Below are positions 1-6,604 of a DNA stretch of 10,252 nt, in pieces (within the stretch, counting starts at the first letter, position 1; each line of letters opens with the position of its first letter). The DNA lies in contig DQCI01000058.1 of the NCBI GenBank assembly GCA_003545125.1, forward strand, positions 25,620 through 35,871, written 5' to 3'. Source of the stretch: Paracoccaceae bacterium (GTDB lineage: Bacteria; Pseudomonadota; Alphaproteobacteria; Rhodobacterales; Rhodobacteraceae). The translations under genes and the position numbers were made by a program. The notes below the pieces were generated by a model. The model saw nothing but the letters and a program-made list of their open reading frames with translations. It was not told where the DNA came from and searched no databases.

Positions 1-803
1 TCGTGGCGATGGACGAGGCCGCGGCTCTGGAGGCGGTCGACGAGATGTTCTCGGGCGCATTCGGCGCCGCCGGCGCCGAGGTGGTGATCGAGGACTTCAT
101 GACCGGCGAAGAGGCGAGCCTGTTCGTGCTGTCGGACGGTGAGGCGCTGTTGCCGATCGGCACCGCGCAGGACCACAAACGCGTGGGCGAAGGCGACACC
201 GGCCCGAATACCGGCGGCATGGGGGCCTATTCCCCCGCCCCGGTGCTCACTGACGCGCTCGTCGAGCGGACCATGGCGGACATCGTCGCGCCGACGATGA
301 CCGAAATGGCCGCGCGCGGCACGCCCTATCGCGGTGTGCTCTACGTCGGGCTGATGATCGACGACGGCGCCCCGCGGTTGGTCGAATACAATGCGCGCTG
401 GGGCGACCCGGAATGCCAGGTGTTGATGATGCGGCTCGGCGCGCAGGCGCTGGACCTGATGCTGGCGGCGGCCGAGGGCCGGCTGGCGCAGGCCCAGGTA
501 AACTGGGCCGACGACCACGCGATGACGGTGGTGATGGCCGCGAAGGGCTATCCCGGCGCCTACGAGAAGGGCTCTGTGATCGGAGGCCTCGAAGCCGCTC
601 GGGAGGACTCGAAACACATGGTGTTCCACGCCGGAACCAGGGCCGAAGGCGGCCGGATCACGGCCTCCGGAGGCCGGGTGCTGAACGTGACGGCGCGGGG
701 CGACAGCCTGCGCGAGGCCCGCGACGAGGCCTACGCGATGGTCGACCGGATCGCCTGGCCCGGGGGATTCTGCCGGCGTGACATCGGGTGGCGGGCGCTG
801 TGA
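1..803 (+). CDS. purD: Phosphoribosylamine-glycine ligase (GAR synthetase), C-terminal part, cut by the window edge
   Basis: PurD joins phosphoribosylamine and glycine with ATP in the second step of purine synthesis, in the cytoplasm. The visible 266 residues are roughly the last two thirds of a protein usually about 420 aa long, so the N-terminal domain and true start lie outside the window. The ATP-grasp region is clear: an EEASLF segment near residue 36, the substrate loop QDHKRVGEGDTGPNTGGMGAYSP around residues 56-78, and the metal-binding NARWGDPECQ around residue 130 (most relatives have NARFGDPE). The C-terminal domain ends with the family-typical GGRVLNVTARG segment and a short tail ending in GWRAL. 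The frame is open from the left edge to a TGA at 801. No terminator-like hairpin with a T-run follows; about 190 bp separate it from the next gene, so co-transcription is uncertain. Confidence 0.97.
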   Translation, partial: VAMDEAAALEAVDEMFSGAFGAAGAEVVIEDFMTGEEASLFVLSDGEALLPIGTAQDHKRVGEGDTGPNTGGMGAYSPAPVLTDALVERTMADIVAPTMTEMAARGTPYRGVLYVGLMIDDGAPRLVEYNARWGDPECQVLMMRLGAQALDLMLAAAEGRLAQAQVNWADDHAMTVVMAAKGYPGAYEKGSVIGGLEAAREDSKHMVFHAGTRAEGGRITASGGRVLNVTARGDSLREARDEAYAMVDRIAWPGGFCRRDIGWRAL

Positions 804-995
804 TGAACTTGTGCTTTTCGAACCTTCTTGATTCTTTCGATGGTCGATCTGGCGCACACTTGTTCACTATTCGCGCATTCTCATGTTTGAGCGCCAGAAC
901 CGCGGGGTTAGTCCGTATCTCAATTGTCGCGCGGACCACCAGCACGACACGGCCCTCCCCCGGAAGTATTTCCAGAGCAAGGAAGGAGGAGTGGT

Positions 996-1592
996 GTGCG
1001 TGAAGCCGACGTCACTCTGACCGACTTCGGGCTGGCGGCCCTGTGCTTCGGCTTCACCGGTGTGTTGATCGGCGGTGGCGACATCGCGGCCCTGTTTGCC
1101 GGGCTCTACGCCGCGCTCGGTGTCGCGGCCTTGCTCGGAGCCCTGTCGCACGGCTGGTTCTGGGACCGGACCCGGGACATCGGCCGCGCCACCTGGCTGG
1201 TGACCATGCTGGTGATCGGAGGGGCCAACCTGTTCCTCTGGCTGATCTCGGCGCGGGCCTTCGCGGTCACCGCGCCCTGGGGGGCGGTCATCGCCTTTGG
1301 GCAATTCGCGCTCTACGCAAGCCTCGCCCTGTTCATCACCCGCAGCTTCCTGCTGTCCTCCGGCTTCAGCCTGCCGCCGACGCTTGCGTTGCTCGCAGGC
1401 TTCCTCTGGACCGGAAATTGGCTTGGCGCGACCGGGCTTGCCGTCGCCCTCGCCGGCGCAGTTCAGCAGGCGGCGGGGATACGGGGGCTCGGCCTCACCC
1501 ATAACGCGCTTTACCACGTGATACAGGCGCTCGCCTTTATCCTCGTGTATCTCGCGGTTCCGGACCTGGCTGCAAGTCTCGAGGCACGCTGA
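996..1592 (+). CDS. Hypothetical multi-spanning membrane protein (possibly DUF6962/CREST-like)
   Basis: This is a 198-aa integral membrane protein of unknown function with about seven hydrophobic segments (approximately residues 8-27, 30-52, 65-85, 90-115, 125-140, 141-158 and 168-187). The GTG start at 996 was chosen because an AAGGAGGAG Shine-Dalgarno lies at 983-991; the longer open frame upstream, from 924, has no such site and reads as non-coding, Arg/Pro-rich sequence. A LSHGWFWDR motif near residue 50 and NALYHVIQ near the C-terminus put histidines near membrane segments. That recalls DUF6962 and CREST-type membrane hydrolases, but this is a resemblance by eye only. The gene converges on the next leftward gene with only 2 bp between stop codons, leaving no room for a private terminator. 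Confidence 0.8.
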   Translation: MREADVTLTDFGLAALCFGFTGVLIGGGDIAALFAGLYAALGVAALLGALSHGWFWDRTRDIGRATWLVTMLVIGGANLFLWLISARAFAVTAPWGAVIAFGQFALYASLALFITRSFLLSSGFSLPPTLALLAGFLWTGNWLGATGLAVALAGAVQQAAGIRGLGLTHNALYHVIQALAFILVYLAVPDLAASLEAR

Positions 1593-1594
1593 GG

Positions 1595-2302
1595 TCAGTC
1601 GCAGGTGCGCGCCGCGTCCAACGCGGCCGGTGTTGCGGGCGCGCCAAGGTCGCGCATCGACAGCGCGGTCCCATCGAAGCGCACGGCCACGCGGCGCTGC
1701 CAGTCGGCGCTGGCGAGCACCATCTCGGGGCCGTCGCCGCAGTCGCGCAAGCCGCCGGCGATGAAATCCCAGCCGATCCGGTGATTGGTGACGCCGGGAA
1801 GGCTCGCGACCTCAGCGAGCGCCCCGCCCTGCAACCGCCAGACGCGCAAGGTCTTCGCCAGATGCGGGCGGTCGACATAGGCGATCTCGACCTGGCCGTC
1901 ACCGTCGAGGTCGCCCGCCCCGACCGGCGCGAGCCAGCGGTTCGGCTGGCCAATGAAAGGCGTGGCGGCGTAGAGGCCGTCCGGTCCGTAGAGTGCAAGG
2001 CGCGCGCCGAGGGTGAGGTCGCTTTCGACCACCATCGCCAGCGCCTGACCCCGGTCACTGGTGATGATCCGGGGGCTGAGATCTTCGAATACGCGGGTTT
2101 CGGCAAGGCGGATCAGTCGGACCTCGCCGCCGGCGAGATCGAGCCGCAGGGCCCCCCATTCCACCGCGTCGCCGAGCACCCCGTGGGCGTAACGAGTCGT
2201 CGGCTCGGTGAAGGCCGCGCCCACGATCTCCTGCCCCCGTGCCGCCGGCACGAGGGCGAGAGCGGGGGCAAGAAAGAAGAACAGAGCCAGCAAGTGCCGC
2301 AT
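1595..2302 (-). CDS. Secreted FG-GAP/VCBS repeat-like protein
   Basis: This 235-aa protein is predicted to be exported. Residues 1-23 form a signal peptide (MR, then a long Leu/Phe/Ala hydrophobic core, then AARG before QEIVG) with no lipobox cysteine, so it is probably periplasmic or secreted. Around residues 129-137 a GDLDGDGQVEI motif matches the calcium-binding D-x-D-x-D-G loop of FG-GAP/VCBS repeats found in beta-propeller proteins; only one clear loop is visible, so the propeller may be degenerate. The start was chosen at the signal peptide, with AAGGGG just upstream; the longer frame overlaps the ferredoxin gene. It lies 68 bp downstream of that gene on the same strand and may share its transcript. 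The molecular role is unknown. Confidence 0.85.
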   Translation of the reverse strand: MRHLLALFFFLAPALALVPAARGQEIVGAAFTEPTTRYAHGVLGDAVEWGALRLDLAGGEVRLIRLAETRVFEDLSPRIITSDRGQALAMVVESDLTLGARLALYGPDGLYAATPFIGQPNRWLAPVGAGDLDGDGQVEIAYVDRPHLAKTLRVWRLQGGALAEVASLPGVTNHRIGWDFIAGGLRDCGDGPEMVLASADWQRRVAVRFDGTALSMRDLGAPATPAALDAARTCD

Positions 2303-2306
2303 GTGA

Positions 2307-2325
2307 TGCCCCTTCGTCCGGGGCA
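2307..2325 (-). promoter_or_regulatory. Hairpin covering the Shine-Dalgarno of the FG-GAP gene
   Basis: On the mRNA strand, TGCCCC and GGGGCA form a 6-bp GC-rich stem with a 7-nt loop (GGACGAA). The 3' arm contains the AAGGGG ribosome-binding site, and the ATG follows 4 nt later. The fold could reduce translation of the downstream gene relative to the ferredoxin. The pairing is seen directly; the regulatory effect is inferred. Confidence 0.35.
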
Positions 2326-2370
2326 CCCTACAAGGCGCGGCAATCACCCGCCCGACACGACCGCGTGAGA

Positions 2371-2724
<354 letters not shown>

Positions 2725-2725
2725 C

Positions 2726-2748
2726 TAAAGTGTTTCGCCCGAAACCTG
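2726..2748 (+). repeat. Intergenic AAAG-GTTTCG element, copy 1
   Basis: TAAAGTGTTTCGCCCGAAACCTG contains the inverted repeat GTTTCG-cc-CGAAAC (2732-2745). It closely resembles the sequence at 9713-9734. It lies just upstream of the ferredoxin gene. Such elements recur in intergenic DNA of this bacterial group as far as I recall, but genome-wide abundance was not checked. Confidence 0.45.
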
Positions 2749-2889
2749 AATCACTCTTTTGCAGTTCCGGCGCACCACGCCCCTGTCATACGGCCCGGCG
2801 GCGCGATCCCGCCGCGGTTTTCGGCGGAACGCGCGCGCCGACGGGCATGGTGGAGCTATGGGCCCGGTTTTCCAATGCGGCAAAGCGGC

Positions 2890-2917
2890 TTGCACAAACC
2901 GCCATTTGTTCTATTTT
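2890..2917 (+). promoter_or_regulatory. Predicted promoter of the OB-fold gene
   Basis: A TTGCAC box (2890-2895) and a TATTTT box (2912-2917) are separated by 16 bp. The -10 box lies inside the SOS box. The expected transcription start, about 7 nt after the -10 box, falls at 2924-2925, which is the ATG, so the mRNA would be leaderless or nearly so. Matches to the consensus are partial (3/6 and 4/6). Confidence 0.45.
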
Positions 2918-2922
2918 TGTTC
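2908..2922 (+). promoter_or_regulatory. LexA operator (alphaproteobacterial SOS box)
   Basis: GTTC-TATTTTT-GTTC is an exact match to the alphaproteobacterial LexA site GTTC-N7-GTTC, with the usual T-rich centre. It overlaps the predicted -10 region and ends 2 nt before the ATG of the DnaE2-like OB-fold gene, so LexA bound here would block the promoter. An exact match by chance somewhere in 10 kb is possible (about 0.3 expected on both strands), but the position and the downstream gene make it convincing. Confidence 0.75.
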
Positions 2923-2924
2923 TC

Positions 2925-3326
2925 ATGCCCTCATCACGGACCCCATTGCAGAACCTACCCCAGACCCTGACCCCCACCCCCACCAGCCATGCCTGGCCGC
3001 GCCCACCCGCCGCGGTGCCGCATCGCCTGCTCGACCGACCGCCGGTGGGCGCGCGGGTTACCGTGGCGGGGTTGGTGATGGTGCGTCAGCGGCCGGGCAC
3101 GGCGAACGGAGTGATCTTCATCACCCTCGAGGACGAAACCGGCATCGCCAATATCATCGTCTGGCGGCAGGCCTATGAACGCCACCGCCGGGCGGTGGTC
3201 GCGGGCCGCGCGCTCAGGGTGACCGGGCGGCTCCAGCGCGAAAGCGGCGTGGTGCAGATCATCGCCGAGGCGATCGAGGACATCTCGCCGCTGCTCGACA
3301 CGCTGGCACAGCCGCCGGACGGTTGA
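2925..3326 (+). CDS. Stand-alone OB-fold protein resembling the C-terminus of error-prone polymerase DnaE2 (ImuC)
   Basis: This 133-aa product has a Pro/Thr-rich N-terminal stretch (residues 1-40) and then an OB-type nucleic-acid-binding fold (about 43-121). The stretch around residues 41-80 (VGARVTVAGL, VRQRPGTANGVIFITL, EDETGIANIIVW), followed by VTGRLQRESGVV, is what the C-terminus of DnaE2 looks like in alphaproteobacteria. The polymerase PHP, palm and finger domains (over 900 residues) are absent, and so is the basic tail that normally ends DnaE2. No imuA or imuB is nearby. The ATG at 2925 has no Shine-Dalgarno but directly follows an SOS box and a predicted promoter, so a leaderless mRNA is likely; an in-frame GTG at 3015 is an alternative start. 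Either it is a remnant of a deleted dnaE2 cassette, or a small SOS-induced DNA-binding protein. The intact frame and conserved core favour retained function, but this is not proven. Confidence 0.7.
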   Translation: MPSSRTPLQNLPQTLTPTPTSHAWPRPPAAVPHRLLDRPPVGARVTVAGLVMVRQRPGTANGVIFITLEDETGIANIIVWRQAYERHRRAVVAGRALRVTGRLQRESGVVQIIAEAIEDISPLLDTLAQPPDG

Positions 3327-3503
3327 TCCGGGGCCAAAGTCCTAAGAGAGAGTTACGGTGCGGGTACGAAACCGCGTCGCGCGCCGATTCTGAGCGGCGT
3401 CCAACCGGAGTAGCGAAAACAGGGTCTGGGCGACGGCGGCGAAACCGGCTATTCTCGCGCGCAACGGTCACAAGAACCGACGCCCAAGAACGGCAACGAG
3501 CAG

Positions 3504-4052
3504 ATGATCCAGAGACACGCACATTCCGCCCGCATCGCCGGGTTGTTGGTGGCGGCCACGCTTGCCGCCTGTGCCCCCGCGCCCGACACCGCCGCCGGGC
3601 TCGATCTCGGCGACGAGGTGATCATCACCGATTTCGCGCTTGCCCCTCCCGACGCGCGGCCCGGCGCCTGCTACGGTAAGGACGTCACACCGGGGGTGAT
3701 CGAGCACGTGACGGAGCGGGTGCTGATTGCCGAGCCCGAAATCGGCCCCGGAGGCAATGTTCTCGCGCCTGCGCAATACGAGCAGCGCACCACCCAGAAA
3801 CTGGTGACCGGGCGCAAACCGATCTTCTTCGAAACCCCCTGCCCGCCACGCTGGACTCCAGACTTCATTGCCAGCATCCAGCGCGCCCTGAAGACGCGCG
3901 GGCTGTATGCCGGCCCGGCGTCGGGCACACTCGATCCGCAGACCCGGGCGGCGGTCCGGGAGTTCCAGATCGGACGCGGGTTGAATTCCGCGATCCTCTC
4001 GACCGAAAGCGCGCGCGCGCTCGGCCTCGTGGAAGTCGATCTCCAAGGGTGA
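3504..4052 (+). CDS. Lipoprotein with peptidoglycan-binding domain
   Basis: This is a 182-aa predicted lipoprotein. A short basic start is followed by a hydrophobic segment ending in the lipobox LAAC, with Cys23 as the lipidation site. The following residue is Ala, which leaves the protein free to go to the outer membrane. A region of unknown fold with Cys at about 56 and 113 occupies the middle. Residues ~118-175 form a PG_binding_1-type helical domain: FIASIQRALKTRGLY, GTLDPQTRAAVREFQ, then a final ESARALGL helix. The role is probably anchoring to, or sensing, the cell wall; no enzymatic domain is visible. The ribosome-binding site is weak (AACGAG). About 180 bp upstream carry no other gene. 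Confidence 0.88.
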   Translation: MIQRHAHSARIAGLLVAATLAACAPAPDTAAGLDLGDEVIITDFALAPPDARPGACYGKDVTPGVIEHVTERVLIAEPEIGPGGNVLAPAQYEQRTTQKLVTGRKPIFFETPCPPRWTPDFIASIQRALKTRGLYAGPASGTLDPQTRAAVREFQIGRGLNSAILSTESARALGLVEVDLQG

Positions 4053-4058
4053 TGGTGC

Positions 4059-4092
4059 TGCGCCGGCCGCGGTAACAGTCCGGGCCGGCGCA
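4059..4092 (+). terminator. Strong hairpin between convergent genes, possible terminator
   Basis: TGCGCCGGCC and GGCCGGCGCA make a perfect 10-bp GC stem around a 14-nt loop, starting 7 bp after the lipoprotein stop. No T-run follows, so it is not a classical intrinsic terminator, but such stems often mark 3' ends in GC-rich alphaproteobacteria. A second small stem (GAAGGG/CCCTTC, 4097-4113) follows immediately. Confidence 0.4.
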
Positions 4093-4250
4093 ACGCGAAG
4101 GGTCTGTCCCTTCCCCAATTCCGGCCAAGGGTTCGACCGCTGTTCAAACCTGTGTCTCGTCGACCTGCTGAAACGAAATCGGCAACCGCGGCGCCAGACA
4201 TGATGCGCGCGCGATTGCCGAAATGGAACTTGCCTGTGGCCTGCTGGCCG

Positions 4251-4598
4251 TCAGAAGAAAACGGCGATCTGTTGGGCGATCCAGAGCGTCACCGGATCGG
4301 CGCGCATGGCCCAGGCGCCCATCTGCTCGACGATTGTGCCCGATTCCAGCTGGGCGACCCGGCTCACATACGTGACCGCGCCGAGTTGCGCCATCAGGAA
4401 CCCCTTGAACCCGAGGAAGGTGAGCAGCGACAACACGATGCCGCGTACCGGCAGGCCCCGGCGGCCGCGCACCCGTTCGGCCGGCGCGAGAATTCCGTTG
4501 CGTTCCACCAGCCGGACGAAGCCGGATGACCGGTCCTTGTGACGAGATTCGATCTCGTGGAGGCGCTCATTGAAGCGGGCGTAGTTGGCATCCGTCAT
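4251..4598 (-). CDS. Hypothetical small membrane protein
   Basis: This 115-aa protein has a charged, probably cytoplasmic N-terminal half (residues 1-50, rich in Arg, Glu and His) and one clear transmembrane helix at about 52-70 (GIVLSLLTFLGFKGFLMAQL). A weakly hydrophobic C-terminal end (residues 103-115) may form a second short segment. I recognise no domain. The ATG at 4598 was preferred because GGAG precedes it at 7 nt. In-frame ATGs at 4622 and about 4652 would add the segment MAGLARRRALMPKKTELD but have poor ribosome-binding sites. The gene lies 157 bp downstream of prmA on the same strand, and that gap contains a palindromic putative operator, so it probably has its own promoter. Confidence 0.75.
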   Translation of the reverse strand: MTDANYARFNERLHEIESRHKDRSSGFVRLVERNGILAPAERVRGRRGLPVRGIVLSLLTFLGFKGFLMAQLGAVTYVSRVAQLESGTIVEQMGAWAMRADPVTLWIAQQIAVFF

Positions 4599-4674
4599 GT
4601 CTAACTCCGTCTTTTTCGGCATCAGGGCTCTGCGGCGAGCCAACCCGGCCATTTCCTTGTTGAGACTAAGTTTG

Positions 4675-4710
4675 CGCCACATTGTGGCGGGCCATGGGCT
4701 AAAATGTGGC
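4675..4710 (-). promoter_or_regulatory. Putative operator: CGCCACA-T-TGTGGCG palindrome plus a half site
   Basis: The 15-bp perfect palindrome CGCCACATTGTGGCG (4675-4689) is followed 22 bp away (TGTGGC to TGTGGC) by another copy of the half site (4705-4710). The spacing of about two helical turns would put two regulator sites on the same face of DNA. It lies about 80-110 bp upstream of the 115-aa membrane protein gene. I cannot name the regulator. Confidence 0.45.
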
Positions 4711-4755
4711 AGAAAGGCGGCAAAGGGGGTGGATTGAGGAAACTGAGCGTTTCCG

Positions 4756-5628
4756 TCACGCCCGTTTTTGCAGGACCAGCGTCGTCCAATCGCCGAACTC
4801 ACGCCGAGAAAACGCCTTGAAACCCTTGGCGACATAGCGGTTCTCCACCTCATCGGCCTGAGGGTTGAGAATGCCCGAAAGGATCGCGTGGCCGCCGGTC
4901 GAAATGTGACGAGCCATATCCGGGGCCAGCGCGATGAGCGGACCCTTGAGGATATTCGCCAACACGAGGTCGAACGGCGCAGCGGCGGCAAAGTCGGGGT
5001 GATCGAACCCCGCGGCCTCGATTACGTGGACGCGCTCGGCGAGCCCGTTGGCGGCGATATTGGCGCGGGCGACGTCGACGGCGACCGCGTCGATGTCGGA
5101 CGCCAGCACCGGGTTCGGCCAGACCCGCGCCGCCGCCATGGCCAGTACGGCGGTGCCGCAGCCGATGTCGGCGATGTTCTTCTTGACCAGCCCCGCGGAC
5201 ACCAGCGCGTCGAGGGCCGTCAGGCAGCCAAGCGTTGTGCCGTGGTGGCCGGTGCCGAAGGCCATCGCCGCCTCGATCCTGAGCGCCACCGCGCCTGCCG
5301 GCACCTTGTCGGCGTCATGCGCGCCGTAGACGAAGAACCGCCCCGCCGCCACCGGACTGAGTTCGCGCTTCACATGCGCGACCCAATCGGTCTCGGGCAG
5401 TTCGGATATGGTGAAATCCTTCGCTCCGTGCACCTTGGCGAGCAGTGCGAGCGCGATCGTATCGGGGCTTTCGGTGAAATAGCCGCCCACCTCCCACAGG
5501 CCCGACCCGTCCTCGACCACGAAGACACCGACCCCGGTGGGCGCCGGGTCGAGCGTCTCGAGCGCGTCGCCGAGGGCTTGCGCGGCCGCTTGGCCGTCGA
5601 GGGTGGTGAGCGCGGTGAAGGTGGGCAT
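4756..5628 (-). CDS. prmA: Ribosomal protein L11 methyltransferase
   Basis: PrmA uses S-adenosylmethionine to trimethylate amino groups of ribosomal protein L11. The 290-aa product has the usual family length. An N-terminal substrate-recognition domain (about 1-100) is followed by a Rossmann-type methyltransferase domain with the PrmA signature AMAFGTGHHGTT (121-132), the AdoMet loop DIGCGTAVLA (154-163), the acidic SDID at 177-180 that should bind the AdoMet ribose, and the LANIL active-site loop (223-227; NxL type). The start has an AAGGAG site 7 nt upstream; a longer open frame upstream is not supported. It stands alone: msrA on the same strand ends 228 bp upstream. A small GGAAAC/GTTTCC stem lies just after the stop (4738-4754). 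Confidence 0.96.
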   Translation of the reverse strand: MPTFTALTTLDGQAAAQALGDALETLDPAPTGVGVFVVEDGSGLWEVGGYFTESPDTIALALLAKVHGAKDFTISELPETDWVAHVKRELSPVAAGRFFVYGAHDADKVPAGAVALRIEAAMAFGTGHHGTTLGCLTALDALVSAGLVKKNIADIGCGTAVLAMAAARVWPNPVLASDIDAVAVDVARANIAANGLAERVHVIEAAGFDHPDFAAAAPFDLVLANILKGPLIALAPDMARHISTGGHAILSGILNPQADEVENRYVAKGFKAFSRREFGDWTTLVLQKRA

Positions 5629-5649
5629 GGGGGGTCTCCTTTGCGCTCT

Positions 5650-5678
5650 CGCGTAGAACGGCGCGGGAGGGCGGTCAA
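5650..5678 (-). promoter_or_regulatory. Candidate promoter of prmA
   Basis: On the minus strand TTGACC (5678-5673) is followed after 17 bp by TACGCG (5655-5650), 22 bp from the prmA start codon. The -35 box is good (5/6) and the -10 box weak (2/6 to the E. coli consensus), which is common in GC-rich alphaproteobacteria. Confidence 0.4.
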
Positions 5679-5856
5679 GGAAGCTGGGAACACGGCCCCC
5701 GTCACACCGGAGAGGTGCCACCATAGAGTGGGGGCGTCCCACCCTCGTTCCGGGGGATGCGCCAAGACCGAGCCGACCGCTGCCGGGCTGCATGTGACGG
5801 GTGAGCTACGCCCCCACCCCCAGGAGGATCATAGCCGAATTGATGCGGGCCGGGTC

Positions 5857-6504
5857 TCAGGCGCCGATGCCGATCGGACAACTCACCCCGGTGCCGCCAA
5901 GCCCGCAATAGCCGTTCGGGTTTTTGGCGAGGTATTGCTGGTGGTAATCCTCCGCCCAGTAGAACGGGCCCGCCTCGGCGAGCTCGGAGGTGATCGCCCC
6001 GTAGCCGGCCGCAGCCAGCCGCGCGGCGAAGGCGGCGCGCGATGCCTCGGCGGCAGCGCGCTGCGCTTGCGAGGTCCAGTAGATCCCCGAGCGGTACTGG
6101 CTGCCGCGGTCATTGCCCTGGCGCATACCTTGCGTCGGGTCATGCCCTTCCCAGAAGGTCTTGAGCAGCGTCTCGTAGGAGATGCGGGCCGGATCGAAGG
6201 TGACGCGCACCGCTTCGGTGTGCCCGGTCAGCCCAGTGCAGGTCTCCTCGTATGTCGGGTTCGGGGTGAAGCCGCCGATGTAGCCCGCCATGGTCATGCT
6301 GACCCCGGGCAATTGCCAAAACAGCCGCTCAACCCCCCAGAAACACCCCATGGCGAAGATCGCGACCTCTTCGCCGGCCGGCACATCCGTCGTGAGCGGG
6401 GTGGCGAAGACGTGGTGACTGGGTGCCGAGGGGATCGGTTGGTTGCGGCCCGGCAGGGCCCGGGCCTCGCTCACCATCTCGTCTTTCCGGCTCAATCCGA
6501 ACAT
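5857..6504 (-). CDS. msrA: Peptide-methionine (S)-S-oxide reductase
   Basis: MsrA reduces methionine-S-sulfoxide, free or in proteins, repairing oxidative damage with thioredoxin as reductant. The 215-aa length matches the family. The catalytic motif GCFWGVE holds the nucleophilic Cys54. The region [21 protein letters not shown] and the [14 protein letters not shown] segment are diagnostic. Two C-terminal resolving cysteines, Cys200 and Cys209, sit in the Gly-rich tail as in E. coli MsrA (Cys198/Cys206), so a three-cysteine mechanism is expected. The N-terminal ~45 residues precede the catalytic domain and do not look like a signal peptide, so it should act in the cytoplasm. AGGAGG precedes the ATG. 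No msrB is adjacent. Confidence 0.97.
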   Translation of the reverse strand: MFGLSRKDEMVSEARALPGRNQPIPSAPSHHVFATPLTTDVPAGEEVAIFAMGCFWGVERLFWQLPGVSMTMAGYIGGFTPNPTYEETCTGLTGHTEAVRVTFDPARISYETLLKTFWEGHDPTQGMRQGNDRGSQYRSGIYWTSQAQRAAAEASRAAFAARLAAAGYGAITSELAEAGPFYWAEDYHQQYLAKNPNGYCGLGGTGVSCPIGIGA

Positions 6505-6604
6505 GCGTGCGCCTCCTATGCGGTCTCGCGATGAAAGATAGGCACGCGCACCCGGGGCGTCAGCCCTACATTGTCGTGAACCTCAAGCGGGGGGCGCATG
6601 GGTT

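Noticed and set aside
849..897. CTGGCGC ... GCGCCAG inverted repeat downstream of purD
   Set aside because: It has seven-bp arms 35 nt apart and no T-run; this is common by chance at this GC content and too weak to call a terminator.
867..1517. Long minus-strand open frame (216 codons) opposite the membrane protein gene
   Set aside because: It is Gln/Arg/Gly/Glu-rich antisense translation of GC-rich DNA, with no family resemblance; the plus strand has a strong ribosome-binding site and clear membrane segments.
2730..2924. N-terminal extension of the OB-fold gene from 2730
   Set aside because: The extension runs through the predicted promoter and SOS box, has no ribosome-binding site and is Arg/Pro-rich. 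The ATG at 2925 fits the promoter better.
4131..4145. Second exact GTTC-N7-GTTC match (GTTC-GACCGCT-GTTC)
   Set aside because: It lies between two convergent gene ends with no gene start near it and has a GC-rich centre unlike typical LexA sites. About 0.3 chance matches are expected in 10 kb, so it is probably chance.
4768..6534. 588-codon plus-strand open frame across prmA and msrA
   Set aside because: Its composition (Arg, Gly, Asp, His) is that of an antisense shadow. PrmA and MsrA are unmistakable on the other strand.
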